A model generated the notes under the pieces. It did no database searches. It worked only from the letters and a program-made list of their open reading frames with translations, and was not told where the DNA came from. Made by a program: the position numbers and the translations under genes. DNA of 39,961 nucleotides from Phycisphaerae bacterium (GTDB lineage: Bacteria > Planctomycetota > Phycisphaerae > UBA1845 > JAFGLZ01), in assembly GCA_016927755.1 (NCBI GenBank), contig JAFGLZ010000095.1, forward strand, positions 1 to 39,961. Reading direction: 5' to 3'. Shown in pieces: positions 15,255-23,061 of this stretch (position 1 is the stretch's first letter; every line of letters begins with the position of its first letter).

Positions 15255-16535
15255 ATGCGACGCGTAAACGTCAGGATCGCCCGTTGGGTGGCGTGTGGAT
15301 GCGGTGTGGCCGCATGGATGAGCGTCTTGGGATGCGCCTCGGTCGGCGAGGTTTGTCGGCTCGGCTGGCCCGCGATCAGCAACGAGACCCCGCAAGACGC
15401 CGTGTCGGTCGAATTGGCTGACGCCCTCGAGCGGGCGGAGCGGCGAAGCCAGGCTCGCCTTGGCCAGGAGGAGGCGAGCAGGCTCTCCTGGGAGCCGACG
15501 CACAGGGCAGTGACGCCGCGGGAGGTGGCGATGGCCAAAGGGCTGGTTCGCCAATCGGATCGGGTGCTCGATGCGTTGGATCGCGTGGCCTCGATCCGCA
15601 ACGGCGACCCGACCCGGCAGGCGTACCTGGCCAGGGCCCTGGCCCTTCAAGCAACTCGTTCGTACGCGGACGGAGACGCGGGGGCCCCCCTACGAACCGA
15701 TTTCCTCCGTTCACCTGGAAACGACGGCGTCGACGGAGAGTATCTGACGCTGTCCGAAATGGGCGAGGCGCCCTCCGGGCAGGACGCCGCGACCTCGCCG
15801 TCGGGCGTGGCCGAGACGTCCGATCGGGAGCCGCTGCCCGGCTTCGGCCAGACGGTCTGGCGGGACGTCAAGTCGACGCCGCGGGAACTGTGGGACGACA
15901 CGAAGCGGGTCTATTGGAGCGCCACGAACGCGATCATCCTGGTGACGGCTGGGGGGGTCTCGGTCGCCCTCAGGCCCGAGGTGGACGACGACATCGAGGA
16001 CTACTACGACGACCATCACACGCTGAGCGAGGGGTGGCGGGAAACGTTCGGCGTGCTCGGCAATCCGGCCTTTCACTTCGCCCTGGCCGGGGCATGGTAC
16101 CTCGCGGGTCAGCAGATGCAGGACACGAAGACGTACCAGGTGGCCAAGACGATGTTCAGCGCCCTGATCATCAACGGCGTCAGCACGTCGGTCTTGAAGC
16201 TGTGCGCCAACACGGACGGACCCAACGGCGAGTCGTTCGCCTGGCCATCGGGTCACACGTCGAGTGCGTTCACGATGGCGGCGGTGATGCATCAGGCCTA
16301 CGGTCCCTGGGTGGGGCTCCCTCTGTACGGCGTCGCGGGGATGGTGGGCCTGGCGCGTCTGGACGATCGTGAGCACCATTTCTCCGACGTCGTATTCGGA
16401 GCGGCCATGGGTTTGGTCATCGGCCACACGGTCGGGGGGGGTCGCCGGCCCCAGATGCTGGGTGGAGATCTGATCCCCTACATCGACCCCGCCACGGGGG
16501 CGGGGGGCCTAGCGTGGTTCAAGGCAGTCAAGTGA
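15255..16535 (+). CDS. PAP2-type phosphatase lipoprotein with altered motif
   Basis: The product has about 426 residues. The N-terminus MRRVNVRIARWVACGCGVAAWMSVLGCAS has a lipobox (SVLGC); I chose this ATG over an in-frame GTG at 15243. The C-terminal half is a PAP2 (type 2 phosphatidic acid phosphatase/vanadium haloperoxidase) domain: motif 1 KLCANTDGP, motif 2 WPSGHTSSAFT, motif 3 RLDDREHHFSDVVFGAAMG with the catalytic histidine. In motif 1 (KxxxxxxRP) the arginine that holds the phosphate is Gly here, so activity is uncertain. The N-terminal half of charged helices with a RELWDDTKRVYWS segment is also seen in planctomycete PAP2 proteins. It would dephosphorylate lipid phosphates at the membrane if active. 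Confidence 0.85.
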   Translation: MRRVNVRIARWVACGCGVAAWMSVLGCASVGEVCRLGWPAISNETPQDAVSVELADALERAERRSQARLGQEEASRLSWEPTHRAVTPREVAMAKGLVRQSDRVLDALDRVASIRNGDPTRQAYLARALALQATRSYADGDAGAPLRTDFLRSPGNDGVDGEYLTLSEMGEAPSGQDAATSPSGVAETSDREPLPGFGQTVWRDVKSTPRELWDDTKRVYWSATNAIILVTAGGVSVALRPEVDDDIEDYYDDHHTLSEGWRETFGVLGNPAFHFALAGAWYLAGQQMQDTKTYQVAKTMFSALIINGVSTSVLKLCANTDGPNGESFAWPSGHTSSAFTMAAVMHQAYGPWVGLPLYGVAGMVGLARLDDREHHFSDVVFGAAMGLVIGHTVGGGRRPQMLGGDLIPYIDPATGAGGLAWFKAVK

Positions 16536-16879
16536 AGCTGGCCCGCGTCAGTCTGCCTGCCTTGTCGCAGGTCTCGTCCGCAAGAAAGGGCCGCAGAAAG
16601 TTTTGGGACTCTCGATGGTCGCGGCTGCGAGACACCCAGCCGATCCGACCCGCGTATTTCTTTGGAACTTAGATCGTTACGCATGTCCGGCGACGTGGGC
16701 GCTCTTGTCGGGACTCGTGGCCCTTCTGGGAAGGGGTTGACCTGCCCTTACAAGGCCCGTAGGATAATATCGGTCGGGAGCAATACGTGTTCCTCCGAGA
16801 ACGTTACCCTCTACGGGCGTTTGAGGAGGGACGAGATCAGGCATTAGGCCTGATTAGCGATCCCGAATAGCGCTAGGGT
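16536..16879. promoter_or_regulatory. gene-free stretch with promoter and hairpin leader
   Basis: No gene is seen. A sigma-70-like promoter lies at 16737-16765 (TTGACC, 17-nt spacer, TAGGAT running into AATAT). The transcript leader downstream has a perfect ATCAGGC-N4-GCCTGAT hairpin near 16837-16855 without a T-run. GGAACTT occurs at 16664-16670, but no matching ECF -10 follows it. Confidence 0.5.
16737..16765 (+). promoter_or_regulatory. candidate sigma-70 promoter
   Basis: TTGACC (five of six) and TAGGAT (four of six) are separated by 17 nt. This could drive the sigma-54 activator gene with a leader of over 100 nt, or a small RNA from the leader itself. Confidence 0.5.
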
Positions 16880-17017
16880 GTGGGAGAGAGAGAAGCTCAC
16901 GGGGAGTTGGAGTATCACCCTCTCACAAGCTGGTTGGATGGAGCCGACCCAAGCACAGGTCTTTTCGCCCGCACAGCGCGGGAGGAGATCGTGGACGGGG
17001 CACAACCAGGCTTCCAG

Positions 17018-18055
17018 ATGGCCGGACAAGGCGGTCCGGCACCCGCTGATCGATCGAGCAGACCGCAGGACTTGACGAGGTCCCTCGAGGCGAGGTTTGT
17101 CCGCGCCGATCCGGTGACCAAGGCACTGGACATCCAGATCGAGGCGCTGGCGGCTCGGCAGACGACGGTCCTGATCTTCGGCGAGTCCGGGGTGGGCAAG
17201 GAGCGCGTGGCTCGCGAGATCCACAATCGATCTCGGCGAGCGAGCGGCCCGTTCGTGGCGGTCGACTGTTCGAGCTTCTCCGGCGCGTTGATCGAGAGCC
17301 AACTCTTTGGCCACATCCGCGGGGCCTTTACGGGCGCCGACTACGATCACTCCGGGTACATTCGCGCGGCCGACGGCGGCACGCTATTTCTGGACGAGGT
17401 CGGGGACATGCCCCCGACGCTTCAGACGCGTCTGCTTCGCGTGTTGCAGGAACGGTGCGTCACGCCGGTCGGGCATACGAGGCCGATCCCGGTCGACGTT
17501 CGGATCGTGGCGGCGACGCATCAGAACCTACCGGGGCTGATTCGGGGGGGGAAGTTTCGAGAGGACCTCTTCTACCGACTCAGCGCGTATCGCCTGATCG
17601 TGCCGCCGCTTCGGGAGCGGATCAGCGACATCGTCCCGCTGGCGAACCACTTCCTCGACCTACAGGCCCAGGTTTATGAGGAGCCTCGACGGCTTCTTTC
17701 CGGCACGGCGGGGCGATGGCTCGAGTCCCAGCCGTGGCGCGGCAACATCCGCGAGCTTGCCAACGCGATCGAGTTCGCACTGGTCAGTCACGATCGTATG
17801 GAACTGATGCCGGAGGACTTCCCCGAGCCGCTGCTTCCCGACGAAGTGGGGATCGACGTTCTCGACCTGGCCGATGGCATGACGGCAGCGCCGCCGCGGA
17901 GCGGCCAGGTGATGACGCTTCGGGAGGCCGAATGGCGCGCGGTGGCGGCGGCCCTGCGAACCACGGCGGGGGACAAGACACGCGCCGCCCGGCTCCTGGG
18001 CATCTCCAGATCTCGCCTGTACTCCATCCTCGCCCGCCAGACCCGCACCGCGTGA
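17018..18055 (+). CDS. sigma-54-dependent transcriptional activator without sensor domain
   Basis: The protein has a complete sigma-54 interaction AAA+ domain. Walker A is GESGVGKE near residue 55. The GAFTGAD loop that contacts sigma-54 is near 102, and Walker B GGTLFLDEVGDMP is near 120. The arginine-finger region REDLFYRLS follows. A Fis-type helix-turn-helix closes the protein (KTRAARLLGISRSRLYSIL). It has no receiver, GAF or PAS domain, as in PspF-type activators. I chose the ATG at 17018; the frame is open to a GTG at 16880, and that extension looks non-conserved. It would activate sigma-54 promoters by ATP-driven opening. No kinase or obvious partner is adjacent, and I found no clear -24/-12 promoter in this window. 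Confidence 0.87.
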   Translation: MAGQGGPAPADRSSRPQDLTRSLEARFVRADPVTKALDIQIEALAARQTTVLIFGESGVGKERVAREIHNRSRRASGPFVAVDCSSFSGALIESQLFGHIRGAFTGADYDHSGYIRAADGGTLFLDEVGDMPPTLQTRLLRVLQERCVTPVGHTRPIPVDVRIVAATHQNLPGLIRGGKFREDLFYRLSAYRLIVPPLRERISDIVPLANHFLDLQAQVYEEPRRLLSGTAGRWLESQPWRGNIRELANAIEFALVSHDRMELMPEDFPEPLLPDEVGIDVLDLADGMTAAPPRSGQVMTLREAEWRAVAAALRTTAGDKTRAARLLGISRSRLYSILARQTRTA

Positions 18056-18136
18056 CCGAGTTTCAGGCGTCCGGCGGGATTGTCCCTGATAGGGTCCGCG
18101 GGCAAATTCGATCGGCCCTGGGGGCTTGTGGTCTGC

Positions 18137-18165
18137 TTGTTTCGGCGGGTCGATGTAAGTAGAAT
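18137..18165 (+). promoter_or_regulatory. candidate sigma-70 promoter
   Basis: TTGTTT and TAGAAT (five of six at -10) are separated by 17 nt, about 150 nt before the TPR gene. The -35 is weak. Confidence 0.35.
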
Positions 18166-18323
18166 TCAGGGTGTCGGGGTTTTCGGAGGGCGAGAGACGA
18201 GGCGCGACGACCCGGAAGACCCGGCTTGAAATCGCGGTCGACTCCAATGCGGCAAGGATGGACGGCATCTCTCTCGATGGGATCCCGATCATAGGTCTTA
18301 CAGGGATGGAGTAGCATCGCTCC

Positions 18324-19685
18324 ATGAACGATTGGTTCGAGGCAGAACAACGCGTTGAGCGAGCGCAGCAGCTCTACGAATCCCAGCGGTGGCTCGAGGC
18401 CCTCGATGAGATCACCGCCGCGATCGAGATCAATCCGCACAATGCGGGCTGGCACTGCAACCGGGGCTACATCCTGGATCAGTTGGAGCGTTATGAGGAC
18501 GCGATCAAGGCGTACGAGCACGCGCTGGAGATCGATCCGAACGACCAGGAGGCGATGACGGCGCTGGGCGTGGCCCTGACTCGAACCGGGCGCTGCGCCC
18601 GGGCGTTGGACATCTTCGAGCAGTGCTCCCGGCAGTACCCCGAACACGAGCCGGCCTACTGCCATCGAATCGTCACCTACGCCGAGATGGGGCAGCACGA
18701 AAAGGCGGAGGAGATGTTCTACCTGGCCCAGCAGCTCACCGACGAGTGTCCGCACTGCTACTACAACGTGGGCATCTCGCTGGCGGATCGCGAGCAGTGG
18801 GATCGCGCGATCTGGTGCTGGCAGAAGGTGCTGGATCTGGACCCACAGTATCTGGGGGCCAAGGCGCGGATCGCCGAGGCGTACCGAGCCAAAGGGGACT
18901 TTCCGGCGGCCAAGGAGAACTATCTCGCCGAGCTCCGAGAGGAGCCGGGAGACGTGGACCTCCTGGCCGAGCTGGCGGATCTGCTCCTTGAAATGGGCGA
19001 GACGGAGGCGGGTCGAGAGAAGTATCGGCAGATCGTGGAGCTCGACCCGGAGAACGCCGAGGCGTACGCGGCGATGGGCCAGATCGCCCTGAACGGCGGA
19101 GAGCTCGAGGCGGCGCTGGATGCCTTTCAGACGGCGATCTCGCTGGACGATGAGTGTCCCGGCGGACACCAGTTCCTGGGCGAGGCGTATCTTCGTTCCG
19201 GGCGTCACGCGGAGGCCCGCTATCACCTGGGCCTTGCCCTCCAGCGAAACCCGGACAACCGCCATGCGCTCATGTCGATGGGCAACTGCCTGCTGGAGAC
19301 GTCCCGGCCGACGCAGGCGGCGACGTATTTCCGGCGGCTAACGGAACTCGAACCCAGTCTGCCCGGGCCGTACCACAATCTCGGGGTCTGCTGTTTCCTG
19401 CGGCACAAATTCGGCGAGGGGATCAGCCATTGCCTGCGGGCGCTGGAGATCCAGCCGGACTACGTGATGGCCATGCACAAGCTGGCGCTGGCGTATGTGC
19501 ATCTGGGACGTTGGGGTGAGGCCCGTCGGATGATTCGCCGGGCCCTGTCGGCGGATCCGGAGAACGCCCAGATGCGGCAGATCGCCCGTCGATTCCGGTG
19601 GTACCGGGTGATGAAGTGGCTCCGGACGGTCTTCTGGCCGATAGAATGGTTGAGGGGCCGCCGGAACCCCAATGGGTTGGCATAG
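18324..19685 (+). CDS. TPR-repeat protein, cytosolic
   Basis: This 453-residue protein is built almost entirely of tetratricopeptide repeats, roughly eleven from residue 5 to 415, such as AIEINPHNAGWHCNRGYILDQLERYEDAIKAYEHALEIDPND and ALEIQPDYVMAMHKLALAYVHLGRWGEARRMIRRAL. A basic C-terminal tail follows (RWYRVMKWLRTVFWPIEWLRGRR). There is no signal peptide. Such proteins are scaffolds; the partner is unknown. It follows the sigma-54 activator gene on the same strand after a 268-bp gap with its own candidate promoter, so shared control is not shown. The following 248 bp up to 19933 hold only the next promoter. Confidence 0.87.
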   Translation: MNDWFEAEQRVERAQQLYESQRWLEALDEITAAIEINPHNAGWHCNRGYILDQLERYEDAIKAYEHALEIDPNDQEAMTALGVALTRTGRCARALDIFEQCSRQYPEHEPAYCHRIVTYAEMGQHEKAEEMFYLAQQLTDECPHCYYNVGISLADREQWDRAIWCWQKVLDLDPQYLGAKARIAEAYRAKGDFPAAKENYLAELREEPGDVDLLAELADLLLEMGETEAGREKYRQIVELDPENAEAYAAMGQIALNGGELEAALDAFQTAISLDDECPGGHQFLGEAYLRSGRHAEARYHLGLALQRNPDNRHALMSMGNCLLETSRPTQAATYFRRLTELEPSLPGPYHNLGVCCFLRHKFGEGISHCLRALEIQPDYVMAMHKLALAYVHLGRWGEARRMIRRALSADPENAQMRQIARRFRWYRVMKWLRTVFWPIEWLRGRRNPNGLA

Positions 19686-19890
19686 ATAGACAGACGGAGC
19701 GGGCCCGATCGCGGGGCGTGAAGGGACGCCTACTCAGAGGCGGCATAGCGACACGGAGGCGGATGGGCGGTCCAGGAGGTTTGCGGGTTGTCTCTGGCTG
19801 GCCTGCGTATTGCACCTCGGGAACGATCCCCTAACATACGAAGGACGGTGGGCTTGCAGACAGTCGGTGCAACCTGTGCCGAGCGAGGGG

Positions 19891-19896
19891 TATAAT
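19891..19896 (+). promoter_or_regulatory. consensus -10 box
   Basis: A perfect TATAAT lies 38 nt before the ATG at 19934. No good -35 is at the proper distance, so the promoter may depend on an activator. Confidence 0.4.
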
Positions 19897-19933
19897 CTGC
19901 TAGCGACGATTTCTGGCCGTATGGGGAAACTTC

Positions 19934-20989
19934 ATGTCGATGAAACGCAAATTCGTCCTGCTCGCGGCGGCATTGCTGTGGCCGCTGACATCTCATGTGA
20001 GCGCCGAGGGGGGCTCCCAGGACAAGGGCAGCAACCTGTGGAACATCCAGTCGATGGTCACGTCGGCGGCGGAGCAGATTATCCGACGCTACAAGCTCAA
20101 CGACGACCAGGCCGAGTATACGCGGAAGCTGATGGCCCGACGGGTCAATAACCTGCTCGAGAAGCACGACGAGAAGATCCGGTCGTTGTTCCGGGAGGCG
20201 ATCGCCATGCGGGCGATCGGCAAGGCGCCGAGCGTCGAGACCATCCAGTCGTGGGCGGAGCGGGCCTTGCCCGTTTACCAGGACGCGAAGAAGGAGATCC
20301 TGGCCGGCAACAAGGAGTGGGCCGAGATCCTCACTCCCGAGCAGAAGAAGATCCATGACCTGGACCTGCGGATGATGGAGGTTGACTTCAAGCAGTACGA
20401 GGAACGTTTGACGCGGTGGAAGAGCGGCGGCTTCGAGCCGAAGAAGGACTGGGTCGTGCAGAGCCAGGCCCGGCGGCGTCCGATGCCTCGCAACAGCCGC
20501 GCCGCCAAGGGAAGCGGGACCAAGGAAGGCACGCCGGTCGTCAAGAAGACGGGCGACCAGCCTGCGACGCCGACGAACACCCCGCCGCCGCCGTCGGCAG
20601 CAGGGCCGCCCCGAATCGGCCTCCAACAGGGACAGACGCCCAAGGATGGCCAGGATCAGCAGGTCGAGGTCGATCCCGACCACTTCTGGGACGTTTACGT
20701 GCGCGATTTCGTCAGGAAGTATCGTCTGGATGAAGGTCAGCGCAAGCAGGCCGAGGCCATCCTGAAGGACTGCAAGGCGCAGGCCCAGCGGCATCGCACG
20801 GCGCACGTCGAGGACTACCGGCGTTTGCACGCGGCACTCCGCAAGAATCGAGGGGACGCCGGGGCGAACGAGGAGTTGGGCAAGCTGGACGCGCCGATCA
20901 ACGACCTGTTCGAGGAGCTCAAACAGCGGCTGGACAAGATCCTGACGAGTGAGCAGATTCGTAAGGTCGAGCAAAGCGAGCAGAAATAG
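19934..20989 (+). CDS. secreted helical protein, paralog of the 7811 gene
   Basis: This 351-residue protein starts MSMKRKFVLLAAALLWPLTSHVSAEGG, a signal peptide; an ATG two codons later is equally possible. The mature part is charged helix (residues 40-170, including LTPEQKKIHDLDLRMMEVDFKQYEERL). A Pro/Thr-rich linker ends in AGPPRIG near residue 230, and the C-terminal unit FWDVYVRDFVRKYRLDEGQRKQAEAILKDCKAQAQRHR...LFEELKQRLDKILTSEQIRKVE follows. The protein at 7811-9148 has the same order of parts and the same C-terminal unit. TPEQ and TSEQ motifs recall LTXXQ-type periplasmic proteins. It stands alone between a TATAAT box and a rho-independent terminator, so it is probably transcribed on its own. 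The function is unknown. Confidence 0.8.
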   Translation: MSMKRKFVLLAAALLWPLTSHVSAEGGSQDKGSNLWNIQSMVTSAAEQIIRRYKLNDDQAEYTRKLMARRVNNLLEKHDEKIRSLFREAIAMRAIGKAPSVETIQSWAERALPVYQDAKKEILAGNKEWAEILTPEQKKIHDLDLRMMEVDFKQYEERLTRWKSGGFEPKKDWVVQSQARRRPMPRNSRAAKGSGTKEGTPVVKKTGDQPATPTNTPPPPSAAGPPRIGLQQGQTPKDGQDQQVEVDPDHFWDVYVRDFVRKYRLDEGQRKQAEAILKDCKAQAQRHRTAHVEDYRRLHAALRKNRGDAGANEELGKLDAPINDLFEELKQRLDKILTSEQIRKVEQSEQK

Positions 20990-21009
20990 GCACGGAACCG
21001 GAACGTGAC

Positions 21010-21048
21010 AAGCCCTCGCGAGCCAGGCGGCTAGCGGGGGCTTCTTTT
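21010..21048 (+). terminator. rho-independent terminator
   Basis: AAGCCCTCGC pairs with GCGGGGGCTT (ten pairs, one G-U) around a 14-nt loop, followed by CTTCTTTTG. It lies 20 nt after the stop of the secreted paralog. Confidence 0.8.
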
Positions 21049-21097
21049 GCGCCGAGCGAGGACGCGGCTCGGACGCAGCGCGGGTCAGGGCCGCAGC

Positions 21098-21126
21098 TTG
21101 ACAATCCACCGCCCATGACATGAAAT
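21098..21126 (+). promoter_or_regulatory. sigma-70 promoter of the zinc-ribbon gene
   Basis: A perfect TTGACA and TGAAAT (four of six) are separated by 17 nt; transcription would start near 21133, about 50 nt before the ATG at 21184. It lies directly behind a terminator, as expected for a new unit. Confidence 0.6.
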
Positions 21127-21183
21127 CGGCTGGACGGAGTCGACGTCGCGTGGCGGCATCGCCAACAAGGAGGTTATCGCGGT

Positions 21184-21774
21184 ATGTCGGATTGGGAAAT
21201 CGCTCGGGCCACGGGCCGGTGCGGCCGGTGCGAGGTCGAGCTGAAGGAAGGCGACGACTACTACGGGGTCCTGTTCGAGGTCGGCGAGGGTTTCGAGCGG
21301 AAGGACTTCTGCCCCGGCTGCTGGGAGGCCGAGGCGCTCGAGCACTTCTGCTTCTGGAAATCGCGAATCCCCGTGAAGGAGAAGAAGGAGAAATTGCTGG
21401 TCGACGACGGCGTCCTGATCAACTTCTTCGAGCGGCTGGACCAGCAGACCGAACCGATGCGCGTCCGCTTTCGCTTCGTGCTGGCGCTGCTCCTGATGCG
21501 TAAGAAGCTGCTTCGTTACGAGCAGACCATGAGCGACGGGGAGAACGAGCACTGGCAGATGCGTCTGACGACGACGAACGCCCTGCACCAGGTGCTCAAC
21601 CCGAAGATGGACGACGAGCAGATCGCGTCGGTCAGCGGCCAGCTCGGCGTGATCCTCCGCGGGGAGACGTCGAGCGGGATCGACGATCCCCTTGGCGAGG
21701 GATCGGGCGACGGCGAAGAGGACGGGGAAACCGAGGCCGGCGACGTCGACGTCCAGGAGCAGTCAGGCGAATGA
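21184..21774 (+). CDS. conserved zinc-ribbon protein of unknown function
   Basis: This 196-residue cytosolic protein starts with a four-cysteine zinc-binding unit: CGRCEVELKEGDDYYGV near residue 13 and CPGCWEAEALEHFCFW near residue 43. A helical middle follows (VLINFFERLDQQTEPMRVRFRFVLALLLMRKKLLRYEQT), then an acidic tail that looks disordered. A perfect AAGGAGG lies 10 nt before the ATG. I know the pattern from planctomycete hypothetical proteins but no function. The next gene begins within about 40 nt, so the two likely form an operon. Confidence 0.8.
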   Translation: MSDWEIARATGRCGRCEVELKEGDDYYGVLFEVGEGFERKDFCPGCWEAEALEHFCFWKSRIPVKEKKEKLLVDDGVLINFFERLDQQTEPMRVRFRFVLALLLMRKKLLRYEQTMSDGENEHWQMRLTTTNALHQVLNPKMDDEQIASVSGQLGVILRGETSSGIDDPLGEGSGDGEEDGETEAGDVDVQEQSGE

Positions 21775-21815
21775 GCGACCAGAGCGTCATTGCGTCTCGG
21801 CGGATCGGAGCGTGC

Positions 21816-22793
21816 ATGCGAACGCCCCTCGTCCTGGCGGCGGCGCTTCTGGCGGGATGCACGCAGCCGAAGCCGCCGCCTCGACCGGCATACCGACCCA
21901 TCACGAGCAAGCCGGAGCCGCTGGAGACGGTGGTCGCCCGGGTCAACGCGAACGCGGATCGGATGCCGGCGGGCGTCCAGTTGAGCGCCTCGGTCGTCGT
22001 GGAGGGCGGATTCTTCGACGAGGACGGCAAGGAGCACCGTCTGGACGGGCGTGGCAGCCTCACCTTCCGCAAGCCGAACGACCTGTACGTGAGGATCAAG
22101 CACGATCTCGGGGGCGTGGTCGCCGAGATCGGCTCGAACCGGGAGCGCTTCTGGCTGAGCCTTTACCAGGACAAGGTGATTCGTTGGGGCCGGCATGCGA
22201 ATCTTCGCCGCACGGACGTCCGCAAGGATCTGTCGATCCGGCCGGATCAGTTGATCGCCGCGCTGGGTCTGACCCGTCTGCCGACGCCATCGGACGGGTA
22301 TATCGGGCCGAGCTACATCGCGTCGGGCGGGGCCGCGCCGCACACGCTCGACCCGCAATGCGTGCTTCAGTACCTGTGGCCGTTGGGCGACGGCCGGGTG
22401 CGCATCGATCGTGAGTACAGCATCAGTCGGGTCGAGCCGTTCCTGACGACGCGGATCGTGTCGAAGGACTCGTTGGGCCAGAACAGTTGGGAGGCGACGC
22501 TGGCGGATCTCCGTGCCGTCGGGATCGAGGACAAGGTGATCGAGCCCCCGGCACCGATCCTGCCTCATCGAATCCACCTGAGGCTTTCCAAGGAGGATCG
22601 GTTCCTCGGACTGGAGCTAGCCAACGCCCGGATCATGCCCGTGACCTCCAGGATCCGACAAAAGGGCTGGCCGGACTTGGACCCGAAGGCGGTCCCGAAG
22701 GACTGGCAGTGCATCCAGGTCGACGCGAAGTATCAGGAGACCAAGACGACGCGTCCGAGCAGCAAGCCTTCCACCACCGGGCCGGCGTCGTAG
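21816..22793 (+). CDS. lipoprotein of unknown function
   Basis: The product of about 325 residues starts MRTPLVLAAALLAGCTQPKPPPRP, a textbook lipoprotein signal with lipobox LLAGC, so I prefer this ATG. An earlier ATG at 21771 overlaps the previous stop codon (ATGA) and would allow translational coupling while adding 15 residues in front of the signal. The mature protein after a proline-rich spacer is rich in strands (VQLSASVVVEGGFFDEDGKEHRLDGRGSLTFRKPNDLYVRIKHDLGGVVAEIGSN). This recalls LolA/LolB-like lipoprotein-carrier folds, but that is inference. It probably acts at the cell envelope. Confidence 0.8.
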   Translation: MRTPLVLAAALLAGCTQPKPPPRPAYRPITSKPEPLETVVARVNANADRMPAGVQLSASVVVEGGFFDEDGKEHRLDGRGSLTFRKPNDLYVRIKHDLGGVVAEIGSNRERFWLSLYQDKVIRWGRHANLRRTDVRKDLSIRPDQLIAALGLTRLPTPSDGYIGPSYIASGGAAPHTLDPQCVLQYLWPLGDGRVRIDREYSISRVEPFLTTRIVSKDSLGQNSWEATLADLRAVGIEDKVIEPPAPILPHRIHLRLSKEDRFLGLELANARIMPVTSRIRQKGWPDLDPKAVPKDWQCIQVDAKYQETKTTRPSSKPSTTGPAS

Positions 22794-22837
22794 GTCCGGC
22801 GAAGGGGCTTGGTGCCGTCCTCGGTCGTGCATTCTCG

Positions 22838-22921
22838 TGTAACGCAAGCATCCTTGCCCGCTTCCTGAGTAGGCTGGAAGCCTGGGTTACGCGAGGGGGC
22901 AGGCAGGGAAGCCTGGGTTAC
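22838..22921. repeat. GGAAGCCTGGGTTAC repeat cluster
   Basis: Two identical direct copies of GGAAGCCTGGGTTAC lie at 22876-22890 and 22907-22921. A diverged inverted copy, GTAACGCAAGCATCC, starts near 22839. Together they can fold into alternative hairpins. It sits in the 268-bp gap between the lipoprotein and RDD genes. Confidence 0.6.
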
Positions 22922-22966
22922 AGCCTCGCGAAACTCGTCTGCCGAGGGCGGTGCCGGCCGGCTCGC

Positions 22967-22994
22967 TTGACCCGACGACGATCCTTTCAATAAT
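22967..22994 (+). promoter_or_regulatory. sigma-70 promoter of the RDD gene
   Basis: TTGACC (five of six) and AATAAT (five of six) are separated by 16 nt. Transcription would start near 23001, about 60 nt before the ATG at 23062. Confidence 0.6.
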
Positions 22995-23061
22995 GGCACC
23001 GATGCGCCGCGAGACAGGGGCCAGGCCGGCGATCCGACGAGCACTCCCCTGAAGAGAGACC

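Noticed and set aside
16664..16687. Second ECF-type promoter starting GGAACTT
   Set aside because: At 15-16 nt spacing the downstream bases are TCCGG or CCGG, which do not fit TCnnA, and no gene follows at a normal distance.
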